Part shown: positions 23,920 to 62,716 of the stretch, one piece after another
Numbering within the stretch: position 1 is the first letter of the stretch
How the letters are laid out: every line of letters starts with the position of its first letter
Source: Dipylidium caninum
Taxonomy: Eukaryota; Platyhelminthes; Cestoda; Cyclophyllidea; Dipylidiidae
Assembly: GCA_017562135.1 (NCBI GenBank)
Contig: QEYB01000981.1
Coordinates: 62,001 to 126,000 of the forward strand
Length of the DNA stretch: 64,000 bases
Direction of reading: 5' to 3'
Notes under the pieces: model-generated
What the model saw: only the letters and a program-made list of their open reading frames with translations
What the model was told of the DNA's origin: nothing
Database searches by the model: none
Position numbers and translations under genes: made by a program

Positions 23920-26647
23920 GCTTCTCTACTCCCCTTTTTTTCTTTGTGAGTTTGTCCATCTTTGTATCGCCACTACTCAGTGTATAATAATTTACATTCA
24001 AAAAGGTAATAAATTTAAGCATGTAAGTGTTCTGATATTTGAAAATCCCCCAGATCGCTACCGTTTTGTTGTTATTCTGGAGTAATTCACGGTCTTTCAA
24101 TCTGACCACACCTTGAAAAAATTGCGCTGAATAGAATCTAGGCTTAACAATTTCCAGAAAATCTGCGTAAAGGCGGATCTCACAATTCCCTGCTTCTATG
24201 TGCCAAAGTGCAGGCCCCATGGGCCTTTTGAATGAGTATCTCGCCTGGATCAGACACTCAGTAGTGTATCACATTGTTTTTGCTGTGGGAGACGTCAATA
24301 TTTATCTAAACAAGTTGGTGTCACTTTCAAAATGGCTCTTCATATTATTATTTTAGTTCGATGTCCGCTGTCATCGACGGTAAACTGTCGGTGAGATTTA
24401 CGAGAGAAAGGTGGGTGCATTGCTTGTGTAAGATATTCCTGTTCCAAAGTTGGCTTAAAATGTGTAAGTTTCACAAAGATAGCAGTGGTTCGGCCATATA
24501 CATAGAAGCAAGGGTAAAACCACAGCATCTATTCATTTGTCTTGTGTCCCAGTTGGCAGTGGTTGGGGGCACTTCCACCCACCCTCAGGTTACGATGAGT
24601 ACAATTTTCTGCATGGGAATGAGTTTAGATGTTTACACCCTTACGAACTTTAGTTCTCCACACCTTTGCCCTTTAACATAGCATTGATCTTGCGCCAGTA
24701 ATGCCAAGTGCCATGCGACACTTTTTGTTGACAGGGTTCTCTAATTTTTTTTTCTTATCGTATAGCGCACATCTCGATTATCTCAACCGCACGCGGTGAT
24801 CCCCCATGAAATGCACTTGGTTTAGCATTAATTTCACATAAGGATAGGAAGATTTGACTCCAAACAGGCTTACCATCGAGATATTAGCATGTAAAAATAT
24901 GAGTGTACTCGTTTTCTTTCTCTGTTGCTTAGATTTATGCAGATACCATAATAACGAAGTTCTTTGATTGCTAAACTTCTTTACAGAGTTATTATTTTAC
25001 AAATTTTTGATTATCATTACAATGTTTTATCAGAAAGTAATAACACTCGGATTCTACCAAAAACAGTGATGTCGACAGAAGTGAAGTTTATGTATCATGT
25101 ATACGTGGGGGAGGAGTACTGTTAAAACTAAGTGAACGAATAAGTGCGATGTAGACGCCCACTTTCATTTAAAGTATTCATCAAGATAGTTTACAATAAC
25201 GTTTCTTCAGTAGTTTTCCCCTGAATCTCGACTATCAGTGGACTTTGATGAGACTCCGCTTGAATTCCTACCCTAATGCCACAACGGAAGATTATTTCAA
25301 AGGGTTGTTTCAACACCCCCTATCATCTGTTGACAACTGCTGGTGTCTCCGCAGCGCCAGAAAACCATATTATTTTAGAAATGGGGTGCATAGATGCCTC
25401 GTTTTTTGAAAAAGGTAGTGCTAAAACAATATTTAGAGACTGGCATAGTCTACATATTACTGTCTCGTGTGATGTTTGAGGGTATTTACCGCTCCCGATC
25501 TATTCTCCGGGTCATGTCGATCTTGTTATTCTTCTGCACGTTAAAAATGGGCCTTTCATAATTGATCAATTAGAAGTTTGGAATGATAAGTAACAGAAAA
25601 TGAAGTTCATTTACATTTGGGAAAGAATGAACCTGCCCATTTAGTTTTTCTGCATTCATCAAAATCACTTACTCGTCAAATCGAAATTAATTTGGAGATT
25701 TAACGAAGAGTGACAGCAGTCACACTTTTTGGAGTTGTATCTTGTTATATCTACCCATGGTTTACACCTTCTTAGCGCTTGATCTTAGCACCAAAAGAGG
25801 GAAGTCAAGAAATATCCTTCTGATTGGATGTAGTGATTTAAACTTTTGACTATTCACGTGAACAGGGATAGAATGATGAAAAACTGAAATTTTAGCCTTG
25901 ACACTCAGAGGGTGGCCCTCTACGACTTGGGGCACGCCATCAAACACAAGTGCCTTAAAGTGAAAGGAGATTGTGGGGTTGAGGCATCATATTTGGGTAC
26001 TGTAGCGGAACCGGTAACCGTGTTGGATTTCAGTACGTCATCTAGTGTGGTAGTTTTGTTTCAAATAGCCAGTTGTCTGAGGGCGCGATACGTCTAAGCT
26101 TTGGTTAAAATGCATCAGTGCCTTAATGTAATATATGGCTTAATAGGGCCTTCGGTCGGTGATTTACTACCGAAACTGTGACATTTGAGGAAGGAGAGGT
26201 TGCTTTGCTTGGCAATTTACGATTTCTTATGAAAAATTATTTATAATGAAGGTTTGAAGGCTTATCTGTGCGCGGATTATGAAGGAGAAAGAACGCTGAG
26301 AAAGGGCAGCTCTACAGCTCGTGATAAAAGTCCTGCACCAGGTAGGTAACACGACCGCAGTATTCTAATGGACGTTGTTTTTGTATGTAACCATTTACTA
26401 AGGCTAATGTTGGGCCTACGAGTTTCGATGATGAGTTCACTAATGCGCAATGAACGCGTAAAATAAATTTATGTAAACTGAAACTAATATACGGTAAACT
26501 CGCTTTGGCCACTAATAACATTTATTAAGCCGAAAGTGCAATACTTGTCACATTATATTGATTGGATCCAATCGTTGTCCTTCATAATTTAATGTAGGCA
26601 TTTTGCTAACTGGCCTGGATGTTCACTGCTTCTTGTCGTTTTGATCA
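23920..26647. other. Intergenic stretch between SUN gene and COPS3
   Basis: I see no exon series, RNA gene or repeat that I can name. Frames such as 24361-24681 and 25276-25479 lack domain similarity and splice context. The last few hundred bases must hold the COPS3 promoter. Confidence 0.5.
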
Positions 26648-29410
26648 ATGGATCGGTTAATCTCAAATATTAAAAAATTGGGGGGTTTGTCTGTTTCATA
26701 TCCCTCGCAATCTTAGGAAATGGACCTGAAATTGTTTCATTACTTGAGTTGTATGCGGATTTCATGATTAAAAATATTTCCTCGCTTGATCAACTGTTGG
26801 TCTACTATGGGAGTGAACAGTGGACATTCCTTCATGCCGCTATCATGTAATAAAGTATATATTTCTCATCTGTAGTCGAGCTAAGCTTGCAACGGCACCG
26901 TTAATAGAGCCTGCTCACCTAACAGAAACACGAACATTTTTTGAGGCTGCGGACATACATCAACTTAATCTACTCAGACCGATAGGTATTTTACTATTAT
27001 GACCCAAACTTTCGTACAGTGCGCGCAATCGGCAGGATTCTGACGAAAAAACTAATAGCCCAATCGAGTCCAATTTTCGGAATTCCTGTTTTAATTACGG
27101 CTATAAGACGAATGCAAGTTGCTCCTAATAACTTGACATGTCTACACGCAAATCTTTGCCAGGTATAAGAATTTCAAATCCCATTTCTTGGTAGCTTGCA
27201 CTCTCTGCGAAAATGTTCAATCCTCTGCTCCCGTTTCTAAAGGTAGAGCTTCTCGATGTGGATTTCGAGGTATGGTAGCTTTATCTAGTGGATAATCTGA
27301 CTTAGAAAAAAGCACATTGTATCAAAGATGCCATTTTGTATTTTTACTACGGAGGTATGATATATGCCGCCTTAAAGATGTGGGAGCACAGCTACAAATT
27401 CTTTAGCATTGTAAGTGTTCTCTTTATAATCACAGGGACTATCTTTAGGCTTGTTCGATACCAACACCTTCATGCTCTTCTTTGTTGCTCGCATCTGCCA
27501 AGAAACTCATCATTGTATCTCTTATTCATAAAGGAGAGGTATGGTAGAAGACTTTGTTGTATTTCTTTTGATTATTATTTTAACCTTTGTCAATTTTAAT
27601 CATTTACTATTTTATGTACACCACAACCTTTTGTTGACCTTCTCTTGTTGCAGTTCAACGTAACGGAGTATCCACTCATTCGTCGATGGAAAGTATGAAT
27701 TATTGCCATATTTATCTAATATAATGTGCACTATCCGTTATATGTATTACTGAATAACCACCATCTGGTTTTTTTCAGTATTCACTTGATGCATACAAAA
27801 GGTTGGATGAGGCCTTTATGACCTCCAACCCGGCTGCGCTTGGTGAACTCATTGAGAAAAACTCGTCACTTTTTGCGGCGGTATTTTATTGCATTTATGA
27901 TGCACTTGAGTTGTTAGGATTTTAATATTTGTAACATGCCTAATTTCTAAGTGATTTTAAAGATTTGTCATAAATATTTTGGTAGGATCATAACCTCGGA
28001 CTGGTTAAACAATTGGCTGACTTTCACATCAAGTGCAGGTTCGCAACTTAACCAAGGTAATTCTTAGTTTACCTTAAATCTGCTTTCTGTTCAATTCCGG
28101 ATGCACGATCTTGCCATTTTTGTGCAGTCAATGCTTGAGTCTTGGAATTTTTCATAATATTATGTTATGAAGGCATAAAACCTGTTCTTATTCTTGATTT
28201 ATCGTACAATACCGTTAGTGTCTGCTCACTGAGCATTCACGAGACTACACCTTTTGTTTTTATCTGGTATTACATAATATAACGAATGTCACTTTCTCCA
28301 TTAGATTCGTTCGTATCTTTTTCTTGGCCACCTGGGCCTTGTAAATTTTAACTTGTTTGCTTTTCGATCATCCCAGGCACACGTGTTAAATAAAAAAGGG
28401 TTTGATAGTTACCTGGAAACATTTTCCATATTTCAGATATTCGTATCATTATCACTGAAGGATTTAGCAACCCGCACACACATTGATGTTCCTGAGTTTG
28501 CCGAGCTCCAGCTTCTCCATATGGTAACTTTATAACTTAGTCATTACTGAAACCCACTTTTGTTTATTCTTTTTGTTTATCAAAAGCTCTAAATTTTAGG
28601 CTGCTTCTAAGTCAATATTTTTGAAAATTGACGAAAGGAGCGGTTGTGTTCGTTTCCTCGATAATCCTGAGCGATACGATTCACCTGAAGTGTTGGCCTC
28701 CCTGATGGAGAAGGTGAGGGGTTCTAAAATCTTTTTTTTGGTGAAATCATTTATTTTTGCATTGATTGTTTGAAAAGGATCGCATGACTTAATTTATTCC
28801 CTTGCTACTTTCCCGAAATTAACCCCATAAAAGGTCTCAGAACCAAAAAAATTGCTGTTGGCTACGGTGAAAGTCACAATCGTTTACGATCTCAATTTTA
28901 TGATTATCAATTTAACTTTCTTTAGATGAAGACAACGATGAACTATGACATGGTATTAAGGCGAATAATATCCGAAGAGATATCAACTAGTGCCGCAGAC
29001 GAATCGGTAAATCTTTTCTTCTTTCGTCCAAATTATTTGCTCAATCTCTTGGCTCATGATATATCCAGATAACTAAGTACCTAGAGAACTGCTGCCCTTC
29101 ATATACTTTTTGCACCACAAATTACTGTTAGTCAGTCAAATGCACGGTACCCAAAGTTGCCTTTGACTTGAACAACCTGGATTTCACCTTCTCTTTCCAC
29201 CTCAAAGGACGCCCTAATTGTCATGCTCGAGATAATCATTATCCGTAATTCTTCAAATTGTATGTTCTTAACCTATCTCTGCACGGGAATTTTACTATTT
29301 TCAGTTCCATTTTCTTTACCGCTATTATTCCTTTTGCTTAGGGGCAGCAGTCCTCAGCTCTTCCTGCGTTATCCACTCCAGCCTCTAAAAGGAAGTCTTC
29401 GTCACAGTGA
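26648..29410 (+). CDS. COPS3: COP9 signalosome complex subunit 3
   Basis: CSN3 is a PCI-domain subunit of the COP9 signalosome, which removes NEDD8 from cullins and so controls cullin-RING ubiquitin ligases. Fourteen exons: 26648-26684, 26717-26846, 26876-26985, 27020-27162, 27195-27269, 27306-27410, 27449-27538, 27654-27692, 27779-27880, 27986-28056, 28437-28523, 28600-28713, 28926-29006, 29342-29410. They give about 417 residues; human CSN3 has 423. Alignable landmarks are MQVAPNNLTCLHANLCQ, FYYGGMIYAALK, KKLIIVSLIHKGE, DHNLGLVKQLADFH, NLTKIFVSLSLKDLATR and GCVRFLDNPERYDSPE. Phases agree at every junction except inside exon 10, which is 71 nt and needs 72. One base is missing near 28035, and both sides of that point still align with human. 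The tail (SKRKSSSQ) is short, basic and serine-rich. The first six introns are only 29-38 nt. Confidence 0.95.
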
Positions 29411-29821
29411 CTTAGTTAGTCACTCTTCCCCTTCCCTTCCTCCTTGAATGACCCCACCACTATAAGAACCACCTTTTCGCGCGTTTTAATGGGACCTTTT
29501 CTTCTGCGCCCAAGTTACCCAGGTTGTTACATGGTGGCACTTTAGTGTGGAGAAGCGCTCATTGTAACATCTCTCGGTAGAGAGCATTTCCTCTCGCCGC
29601 ACGCTCTTGGGGCCGGGCGGGCACCGCACTCAGTTTGGCGCGGCCCCACTCGGGTGCTGGTGGTGCCGCAGACGTGAGTGAAAAACTGGGATGTCGATGC
29701 AGTCAATTTTGAAAAATCGATCGGTCGGAGTGTCACTTCTCGTGGGTGGCCGGTTGCGTTTCACTCGAGATCGTGTATAGTTGCGGCTTTTTTGCCAGTG
29801 CAGTGGCAAGCCTCTGTGACA
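29411..29821. other. Short spacer between COPS3 and the dynein gene
   Basis: Only 411 bases separate the COPS3 stop from the first dynein ATG, both on the plus strand. It contains a GC-rich patch at 29600-29670 and no gene. It could hold the dynein promoter or, less likely, an intercistronic region. Confidence 0.5.
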
Positions 29822-56161
<26,340 letters not shown>

Positions 56162-56241
56162 CTGCCTATTCTTGACAAAGGCATAAGTGCATGCGGGGTG
56201 GCCTTGCACCACACCCCGCTCCTCCTATAACTTATTAAGAC

Positions 56242-56247
56242 AATAAA
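56242..56247 (+). promoter_or_regulatory. Polyadenylation signal of the dynein gene
   Basis: AATAAA lies 81 bases after the dynein stop codon, a normal distance for a short 3' untranslated region. The convergent GID4 gene ends only about 580 bases further on. Confidence 0.6.
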
Positions 56248-56826
56248 TGATTTGACAAGCGACCTATTAGTACTCATTAATTAGTTAGTCGAGCTAAAAT
56301 AGTCACAACCTCTAACTCCTAGCCACGGAATCACATTTCAAAGACCTGAATCTACGGTCAAAATGTCGGCGAACCATTTCTCTCTACTTTACTTTTTCAG
56401 CATAAATTATTAAACACAGTAACTGCTACCACATGGGACAAACTGGTCGTATTTATCACTTTACTAAGAATCAAATTCTCGACCAACCCATGGCATATCG
56501 CCTTCTAAGCCATTCGTCTCCAAAACTAATCCATCACGGGGATTTTAATACCGAACTGTGTAGACAAAGTTCCTAGAAGCAACAAAAAACTTCTCAATAC
56601 TACAAGATATGTTTTATGAATGGAATCATCGCGAAAAACATTACACATCCCACTAGATCGTGATTTAACGGAAGAAGTTCGCGTTCCTGTATACTGCTAT
56701 CCGCCTGACTAGAAATATATTAACGAGCGACACAACAGATGAGACAAATCAATGTCAAAAATGTATTAAAAAATGAACAGAGTTAAGGCACAAAAATAAA
56801 TCGAGAAGATAAAATTCAGATGGCAG

Positions 56827-57481
56827 TTAGCGCATTTGGAAAGCAGTTGATGTTACTTGCGGATCATACTTTAACTCCAAGAGTTGAAGTCTACAAAAGG
56901 ATTGTTATGAATACCGCCAATGCTACCTTTCAGAAGTCTGTTTGTAAAAATAGCCTGTCAATTCACCTGTAGACTTTTGTAAGCAAATGTAGTAAAAGCC
57001 GGTAAACGGTTTTTTATCATGTGTGCCATTTGAATGTGCTAAGACAAATTTCTGTTTCCATCGCATATACACATGATCAATATTCTCCAGTTGAGAATAG
57101 TCAAAGTTATCTCTGTAGTAGTTGGGAAAACGCGCCATCACATTGAGCTCATTCTTTCGATAAAAGCATGAAAAAAAATACAAGTCCTACCCAGTGGCTC
57201 GTATCCGTTTCTACAGAGGCGCCCCACTTCCCCGTTATAAAAGGGAATTGCCTGCTAATAATTTCTCCGTTGAAAAATGAGGTCAGTGGTTTTCCATTGT
57301 TAGCATTTTCAAAAGCCTCAAAGTCTTTATTAACCTTGTCAACTTTCATAAATCCGCTCAACGTTTTCCCCGGCAAATCAACATTCTACTAACCATCAAG
57401 GAGATAACAGACATACCAAGAAAGTTACGTCAACAGTGTACTTTTTGCAACGTGATATTTGAGATCCTATGAAATGCGCAC
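56827..57481 (-). CDS. GID4: GID4, substrate receptor of the GID/CTLH E3 ligase (5' end missing)
   Basis: GID4 is a beta-barrel receptor that brings proteins with N-terminal proline or similar degrons to the CTLH ubiquitin ligase. Minus-strand exons in transcription order are 57417-57481, 57191-57385, 56927-57153 and 56827-56890. Every junction keeps phase. Encoded motifs GEIISRQFPFITGKW, HVYMRWKQKFV and FTGFYYICLQKS match human GEIIS, VFMRWKEQF and FAGFYYICFQKS segments. The last exon (SERLQLLELKYDPQVTSTAF then MR) has the same length as the human tail from SSEW to the end. The three introns are 31, 37 and 36 nt. The first recognised exon starts after CCAG at 57482-57483 with two bases of a split Gly codon, so at least one upstream exon exists above 57483. 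I could not find it; the N-terminus is variable in the family. Confidence 0.92.
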
Positions 57482-57483
57482 CT

Positions 57484-59160
57484 GGATGAATACACGACGT
57501 GTTTACTGAACAGATGGGTGAAAAAGGACACGGACCAAGATCCACCCAGCTAGAAACCATGTTAGAGGGATTCATTGGGAAACTTCTGAAATTAGCACGA
57601 ATGAACTATAAATCCTCAGTTCGGACACAAGTCATACACAAATGGATCGGAGAGTTGAAGGATAGTCAACTCAGATCCCAGGCGATCAGACCTTTTACTT
57701 CTAATCAAGGGACTCACCAGCTTGGTACGCAGGACCTAGGATTCAAACAGAAGAGCCGCTGAGGTAATAGTAGGGCGAGTAAAGGAAAGCCATCAGAGAA
57801 AGCGACTCTTCAGTGAAATAAGTCAATCCGCCAAAATAGTAGCGTGATTGACATATTCATCGGATTCGCCTTTACCTCATCTCGTGGCCGAAAACCACAC
57901 GTGAATTCAAAATTGTCAATAGATTTGGACGCAAGATAATGACTACCTTCTCCACAATTATGACCTCACATAGTGTTCGGAAAATTAGATGCATTGCCGG
58001 AAGTTAATTAGATAATGACACTAAATATCCAATACAGCCGAACAAAAAGCATGCGAAACTCCAAAATGTAGTAATCTACAGTAAATCGGAGGTTAAACCA
58101 ATCAACATAAAAGATTGCTTTGATAAAAAGAAAACAAGAGCAGACCGCAAGCGTACCAACAGCCATGCCCAATGCGGATATTATTTGAAGATTTCAAGGA
58201 ACTAAAACAACAAAGGCGTTTATAGTGAAAATTAAGGCTTAATCGGTATAATTGCAATAACTTTAAGGCGTAGAGTTCTGCACAGAATATTCAATTTGCA
58301 TGATGCTACAAAGAACAATTTTAGGTCAAGTGGATCACCGTTTAGTTTTTTCGTCAAACGTCGAGATATTATATGAGATGATTAAACCGATGTTGCCATT
58401 AATAGTGTTAGTAACCGATTCTGTTGGTTTGCTTAAGTTAATGACCCCGAAATTTTATTTAAAGGCGCTAATGCACTGTAACGTATCTGCAACAAAAATA
58501 ACGCTAAAGCACCCACAATACAACTATTTGTTGCAAAGTTAATATGCAAATGCGTACAATTGAAAAATTTACCAAATATTTGAGGTAACCTTAAAATTGG
58601 ATACTGTTGTTTTAAACGATCAGTTGTTAAATTAGAAATTATTAGGGGACGGATAATTGTGGCCCGCGGGGTTTGGTTCTCCGGGGTTGCGTTCGTCTTA
58701 ATGGCAGAATTGAGTGAAAATACAACTACAACGGGTGCCTGTGATTCGTCTTACCGCCGCGATCTTGAGATCTCTGACACCTTACGAAAGAGTACATTTG
58801 GCGTTAAATGAACTACGTGGTTGTTGCTATAGGTTTCACCATATGCTTTCTGACATTCAGTGATTTAAAGCAGCTTGATTTATTGAAAATTGAACGGAGG
58901 TATCGCATTCCCCATTAATTTTTGCATTAGGTGTATTCGCGAAGCCTATTGTGCGACGTTAGAGCTCGACAATGCCCTGCTCGTCGCTCTTCTTCATAAA
59001 GATCGAAATAGTCTTACCGACAATACTTCCACTCCCGTTTGATTTACATCATACTTTTGAATAAAGGCTGCTTTGCCGTCTACTTATGTTTTGAGATTTT
59101 ATTTTATTGGGACCCCGTTTTGTCCCAAGTTTCATTTTCTTAGCACGGCGACTGATAAAT
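57484..59160. other. Intergenic or GID4 5' region
   Basis: This should hold the missing first exon and promoter of GID4 (minus) and the promoter of PEPD (plus), since the genes diverge. Frames at 57499-57762 and 58300-58542 show no known domain and no splice partners. No repeat family was recognised. Confidence 0.45.
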
Positions 59161-62100
59161 ATGAGGCCTTTATTCAAACTTGGTGAAAGAGGATTAGCAG
59201 TTTCAATGGAGCTTCATAAACTAAATCGTTCAAGACTCTGCCAACGACTACGCGACTTATGGCTAACGGGAACCGCCCCATCCCAAACGTTGAACGGGGT
59301 GTATGTCCTCCTTCAGGGTGGTTCTTCCGTGCTTCACGGAGGCTCGGACGTGGAGATCCCTTTCCGCCAAGTAAGTGTTTACTTAACACTTAATTGTCAA
59401 CAGTAAGAACACAGTCATTGGTGCTATCCCGCCTTCTTGTAGGAGTCCTATTTTCATTGGTCATTTGGAGGTCGCGAACCGGACTGGTATGGGGCTATAG
59501 AAGTTGCTACTCAACGTGCCATCTTGTTCGTTCCAAGAATATCCGAGACTGTCGCTGTTTATGTGGGGGAGTCTCCATCCTTGGATGATTTAAGACTGAG
59601 ATATGACGTGGACGAAGTTAAGTACACGGACGAAGTATGTTCAAATCACCGAATTTTAAGGAGTTCTTATACTCATGTTAATGGTCAGTAAGTCTTCAAT
59701 CTTTTTAATTTATTGTATTTCTTTTTCTTCAGATTGAACCATTTTTTTGTGAAAATAATCCGAGCTTGATACTTACTTTAGTAAGTTTCCAGTTATAAAC
59801 AGTGTTATTTTCATTTAACTCTGCTCTTCTTATCGTCGTCTTTTGGTTTTCATGATGACCAAAACGTAGACTATATTGAGTTACTCTGAGTAAAAACCTT
59901 AATTTTTCCACTTAGCACGGCTTAAATACGGACAGCGGAGAGTTCACAAAGGAGGCGTCATTTGACGGGATTTGCAAGTGCGATCATCTTACCTTATTTT
60001 TGAATTGATGTGTTTGTACAGTTTTCTAAAATTCATCGTTTATTTGGACTCCCTGCTACTAATTTTCCATTTCTTTTTGAAGAGAGGGACACGTGAGCAT
60101 AAGGAAGAATTGCGTATTATCTTTAGACAATATTGGTTATGCATATATGCGGTAATTTTCCTAACTCCGTTCCACGTTTCCTCTATTTCAGGTTCAAGGT
60201 TGACAATAAGATCCTTCATCATGAAATGTCCGAATGGTAGGCCTATCACTTGCAAACGGACACCCTTTTGTTTTTCGTCGGTTCGCATTTTGTCAATCAC
60301 TTCACGGTTTTCTATCTAGCTAAAGTCGGTTATAAGAAATTGAACCTGTTCTTCCTTAGAGATATTATTATAGACGTCGTTACACTCTCGTATTGGTTTA
60401 GACACCAATCCTAAGCTCTGGGTAGTTCTTATTTTTTATGTCCCTAGAACCTGAATTTTGCGTTTACTTTCATGTACGTGCCATGCTCATGATTGATGAT
60501 TTTCTCTTGTGAATGCACTAATAGGACAAATATTAATGTAAATTATGCACTAGCTTCTGGGAATCTCTGTAACGTTTGAGGGAAAACGGTGTATTTTGCG
60601 CTTAACCTCGGGTCTACACTTGTACTTTATCGCCTTGTTTTTTGACATTGCTCGGAAACATTTATATCGGTCTCAATGACACCCTCATTTTTTTAACGTT
60701 TATTTGTCAACGTTTTGTTTCTATTTGTTTATCCATAAAAATAGGTCGATTCTAGCGTAACGCAATGTTATTTTAGATTTAACTTCAGGCTCTCCATCAT
60801 ACCTCCTCAATATTTAGTCAAACATCTGTCAGCTGCTAATATGGACACTCATTGTTCAAACTTTTACTTTAGCCGCCTAATCAAGAGCGCACTGGAACTG
60901 GAAGTAATTCGTTTTGCGGTGTCTATGAGCTCGGCTGCGCACCGTCATTTGATGAGAAAAGTGAGGCCGGGTATGCTTCAATTCCAGGCCGAAAGTATTT
61001 TCCTACACTACTGCTACTTCCATGCCGGCATGCGTCACGTCGCTTACACATGCATCGCCGCCACGTAGGTGCTTTTCGTCCTTTATCATCGATGTAGTCT
61101 GCCGTAAACAGTGTTTGCTAACGTAGGTTGTGAAGTTTATAATATAGAACGCAAACCTGGGAAATACACCCCAACTCTGCCTCGAGTAATGCAACACAAA
61201 CGAATGGCCCCAACCCCGCTCTTCTCTCTGCAAAACGTTCACAAAAGCAGCCTAAAACAGCACCGCCGACTCTGCCCCGTTATGACTCCCCAGGCTTGCG
61301 TTATGATTTTTGTGTTCACATTTGTCTTGGTCCCTTTCCCTCTCTCCCGAAGACGTACTTGACTCGCATTGTGCATATTACATTTTCAAACTTAATTTTT
61401 GCTAGAGGTTGCGATTGTGCTGTTCTCCACTACGGCCACGCCGGTGCCCCCAACGACCACATAATTCACGACGGCGACATGTGCCTCTTCGACATGGGCG
61501 GAGAGTACTATTGCTACGCCTCTGATATCACCTGTTCCTTCCCTGCTAACGGAAAATTTACGCCTGAACAGCGACTCATATACGAAGCCGTTTTGAGTGC
61601 CGTGCAGTGGGTTACGTTGTCAATATGCCTGTGAGATGAATAGCTATGGTATTAATCCATTCCATCTTGACCATTTGGAAGGAGTGTCACGGAACACCTT
61701 CGTCCTGGTGTGAGATGGCCGGAGATGCACATGCTGGCCGAGAAAACAATTCTAGAACATCTCAAAGCGGGTGGCTTGTTACGCGGCAGCGTGGAGGCAA
61801 TGATGGACGCACGCCTCGGCGCCATATTTATGCCCCACGGCCTTGGTCATCTCATGGGCTGCGACGTGCACGACGTTGGAGGATACAACAAGGTGAGTCC
61901 TCCTAGGGTTTGCGATTGTCTCCTACATCAAACCGCAGTTCAGCAGCATCCCAACGCCCACGTTAGGAAGACATGAATAGTATGCCTCAATACCGTTTAG
62001 TAGAAGACTCCTCTTCTTTCGCTAAGGGTACACCACCAAGACTAACCGAACCGGGACTAAGAAACCTGAGAACGGCACGAACCCTCTTGCCCAACATGGT

Positions 62101-62414
62101 ATTGACCGTCGAGCCCGGATGCTACATCATAAAGCGTCTGATTGAACAAGCCAAATCTTCGCCAGTGCTCTGTCAGTTCCTGGTCACTGAGGCCATTGAC
62201 AAATTTAAGAATTTCGGTGGGGTATGTCAATCTTGTGGGTGCCTCCTTCATTTCAGCAAGACACTGACGCCAAATCGTTATCTAGGTTAGAATTGAGGAA
62301 GACGTACTCATAACAAGCGAAGGGTGTGAAGTGCTCTCCGACGTTCCTCGGACAGTAGAGGAAATTGAAGACTGGATGTCCCGAGAATCGACAGAATACG
62401 ATACAGTACAGTGA
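59161..62414 (+). CDS. PEPD: Xaa-Pro dipeptidase (prolidase)
   Basis: Prolidase is a cytosolic M24 metallopeptidase that cleaves dipeptides ending in Pro or hydroxyproline, mainly from collagen breakdown. Exons: 59161-59370, 59443-59634, 59733-59780, 59916-59977, 60192-60236, 60873-61064, 61406 to about 61610, about 61684-61892, 62027-62221, 62286-62414. N-terminal landmarks include VYVLLQGG and [20 protein letters not shown]. The pita-bread domain has all five metal ligands in context: both Asp in [20 protein letters not shown], the His in [19 protein letters not shown], Glu in VLTVEPG and Glu in GGVRIEEDV. The chosen ATG is the first in the open frame and gives a normal family N-terminus. 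The junction between exons 7 and 8 did not resolve to a clean phase. Total length is near the human 493 residues. Confidence 0.94.
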
Positions 62415-62446
62415 TAATGTAAACCGCAGTAAACTTTGATTACTGA

Positions 62447-62452
62447 AATAAA
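62447..62452 (+). promoter_or_regulatory. Polyadenylation signal of PEPD
   Basis: AATAAA occurs 33 bases after the PEPD stop codon, implying a very short 3' untranslated region. This leaves room before the convergent RPL14 gene. Confidence 0.6.
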
Positions 62453-62716
62453 CGATTGCCGTCCAATTAACAAGTACTGGAGAAGAGATTTACCAACAAA
62501 AATTAGCACTAAATTTAGAGGATGTTAATGTTGGACCCCCAAGTGTGGTTTTGGCCATGTCACAGACAGACTACATCGAGAAGTCTATACCTGCCTAAAT
62601 TCAATTTAGGAATGCTCATTAACAGAAATCGCCAAAACGACCTGGAAGCAGGCATTCCAAGTATCAAATTCAAAGGAAGCGAGTAGTATGTGCATCCTTT
62701 ATTCCCAACATAAGAA

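Noticed and set aside
57499..57762. An 87-codon plus-strand frame between GID4 and PEPD
   Set aside because: No recognisable family, and it overlaps the area expected to hold the GID4 5' region on the other strand.
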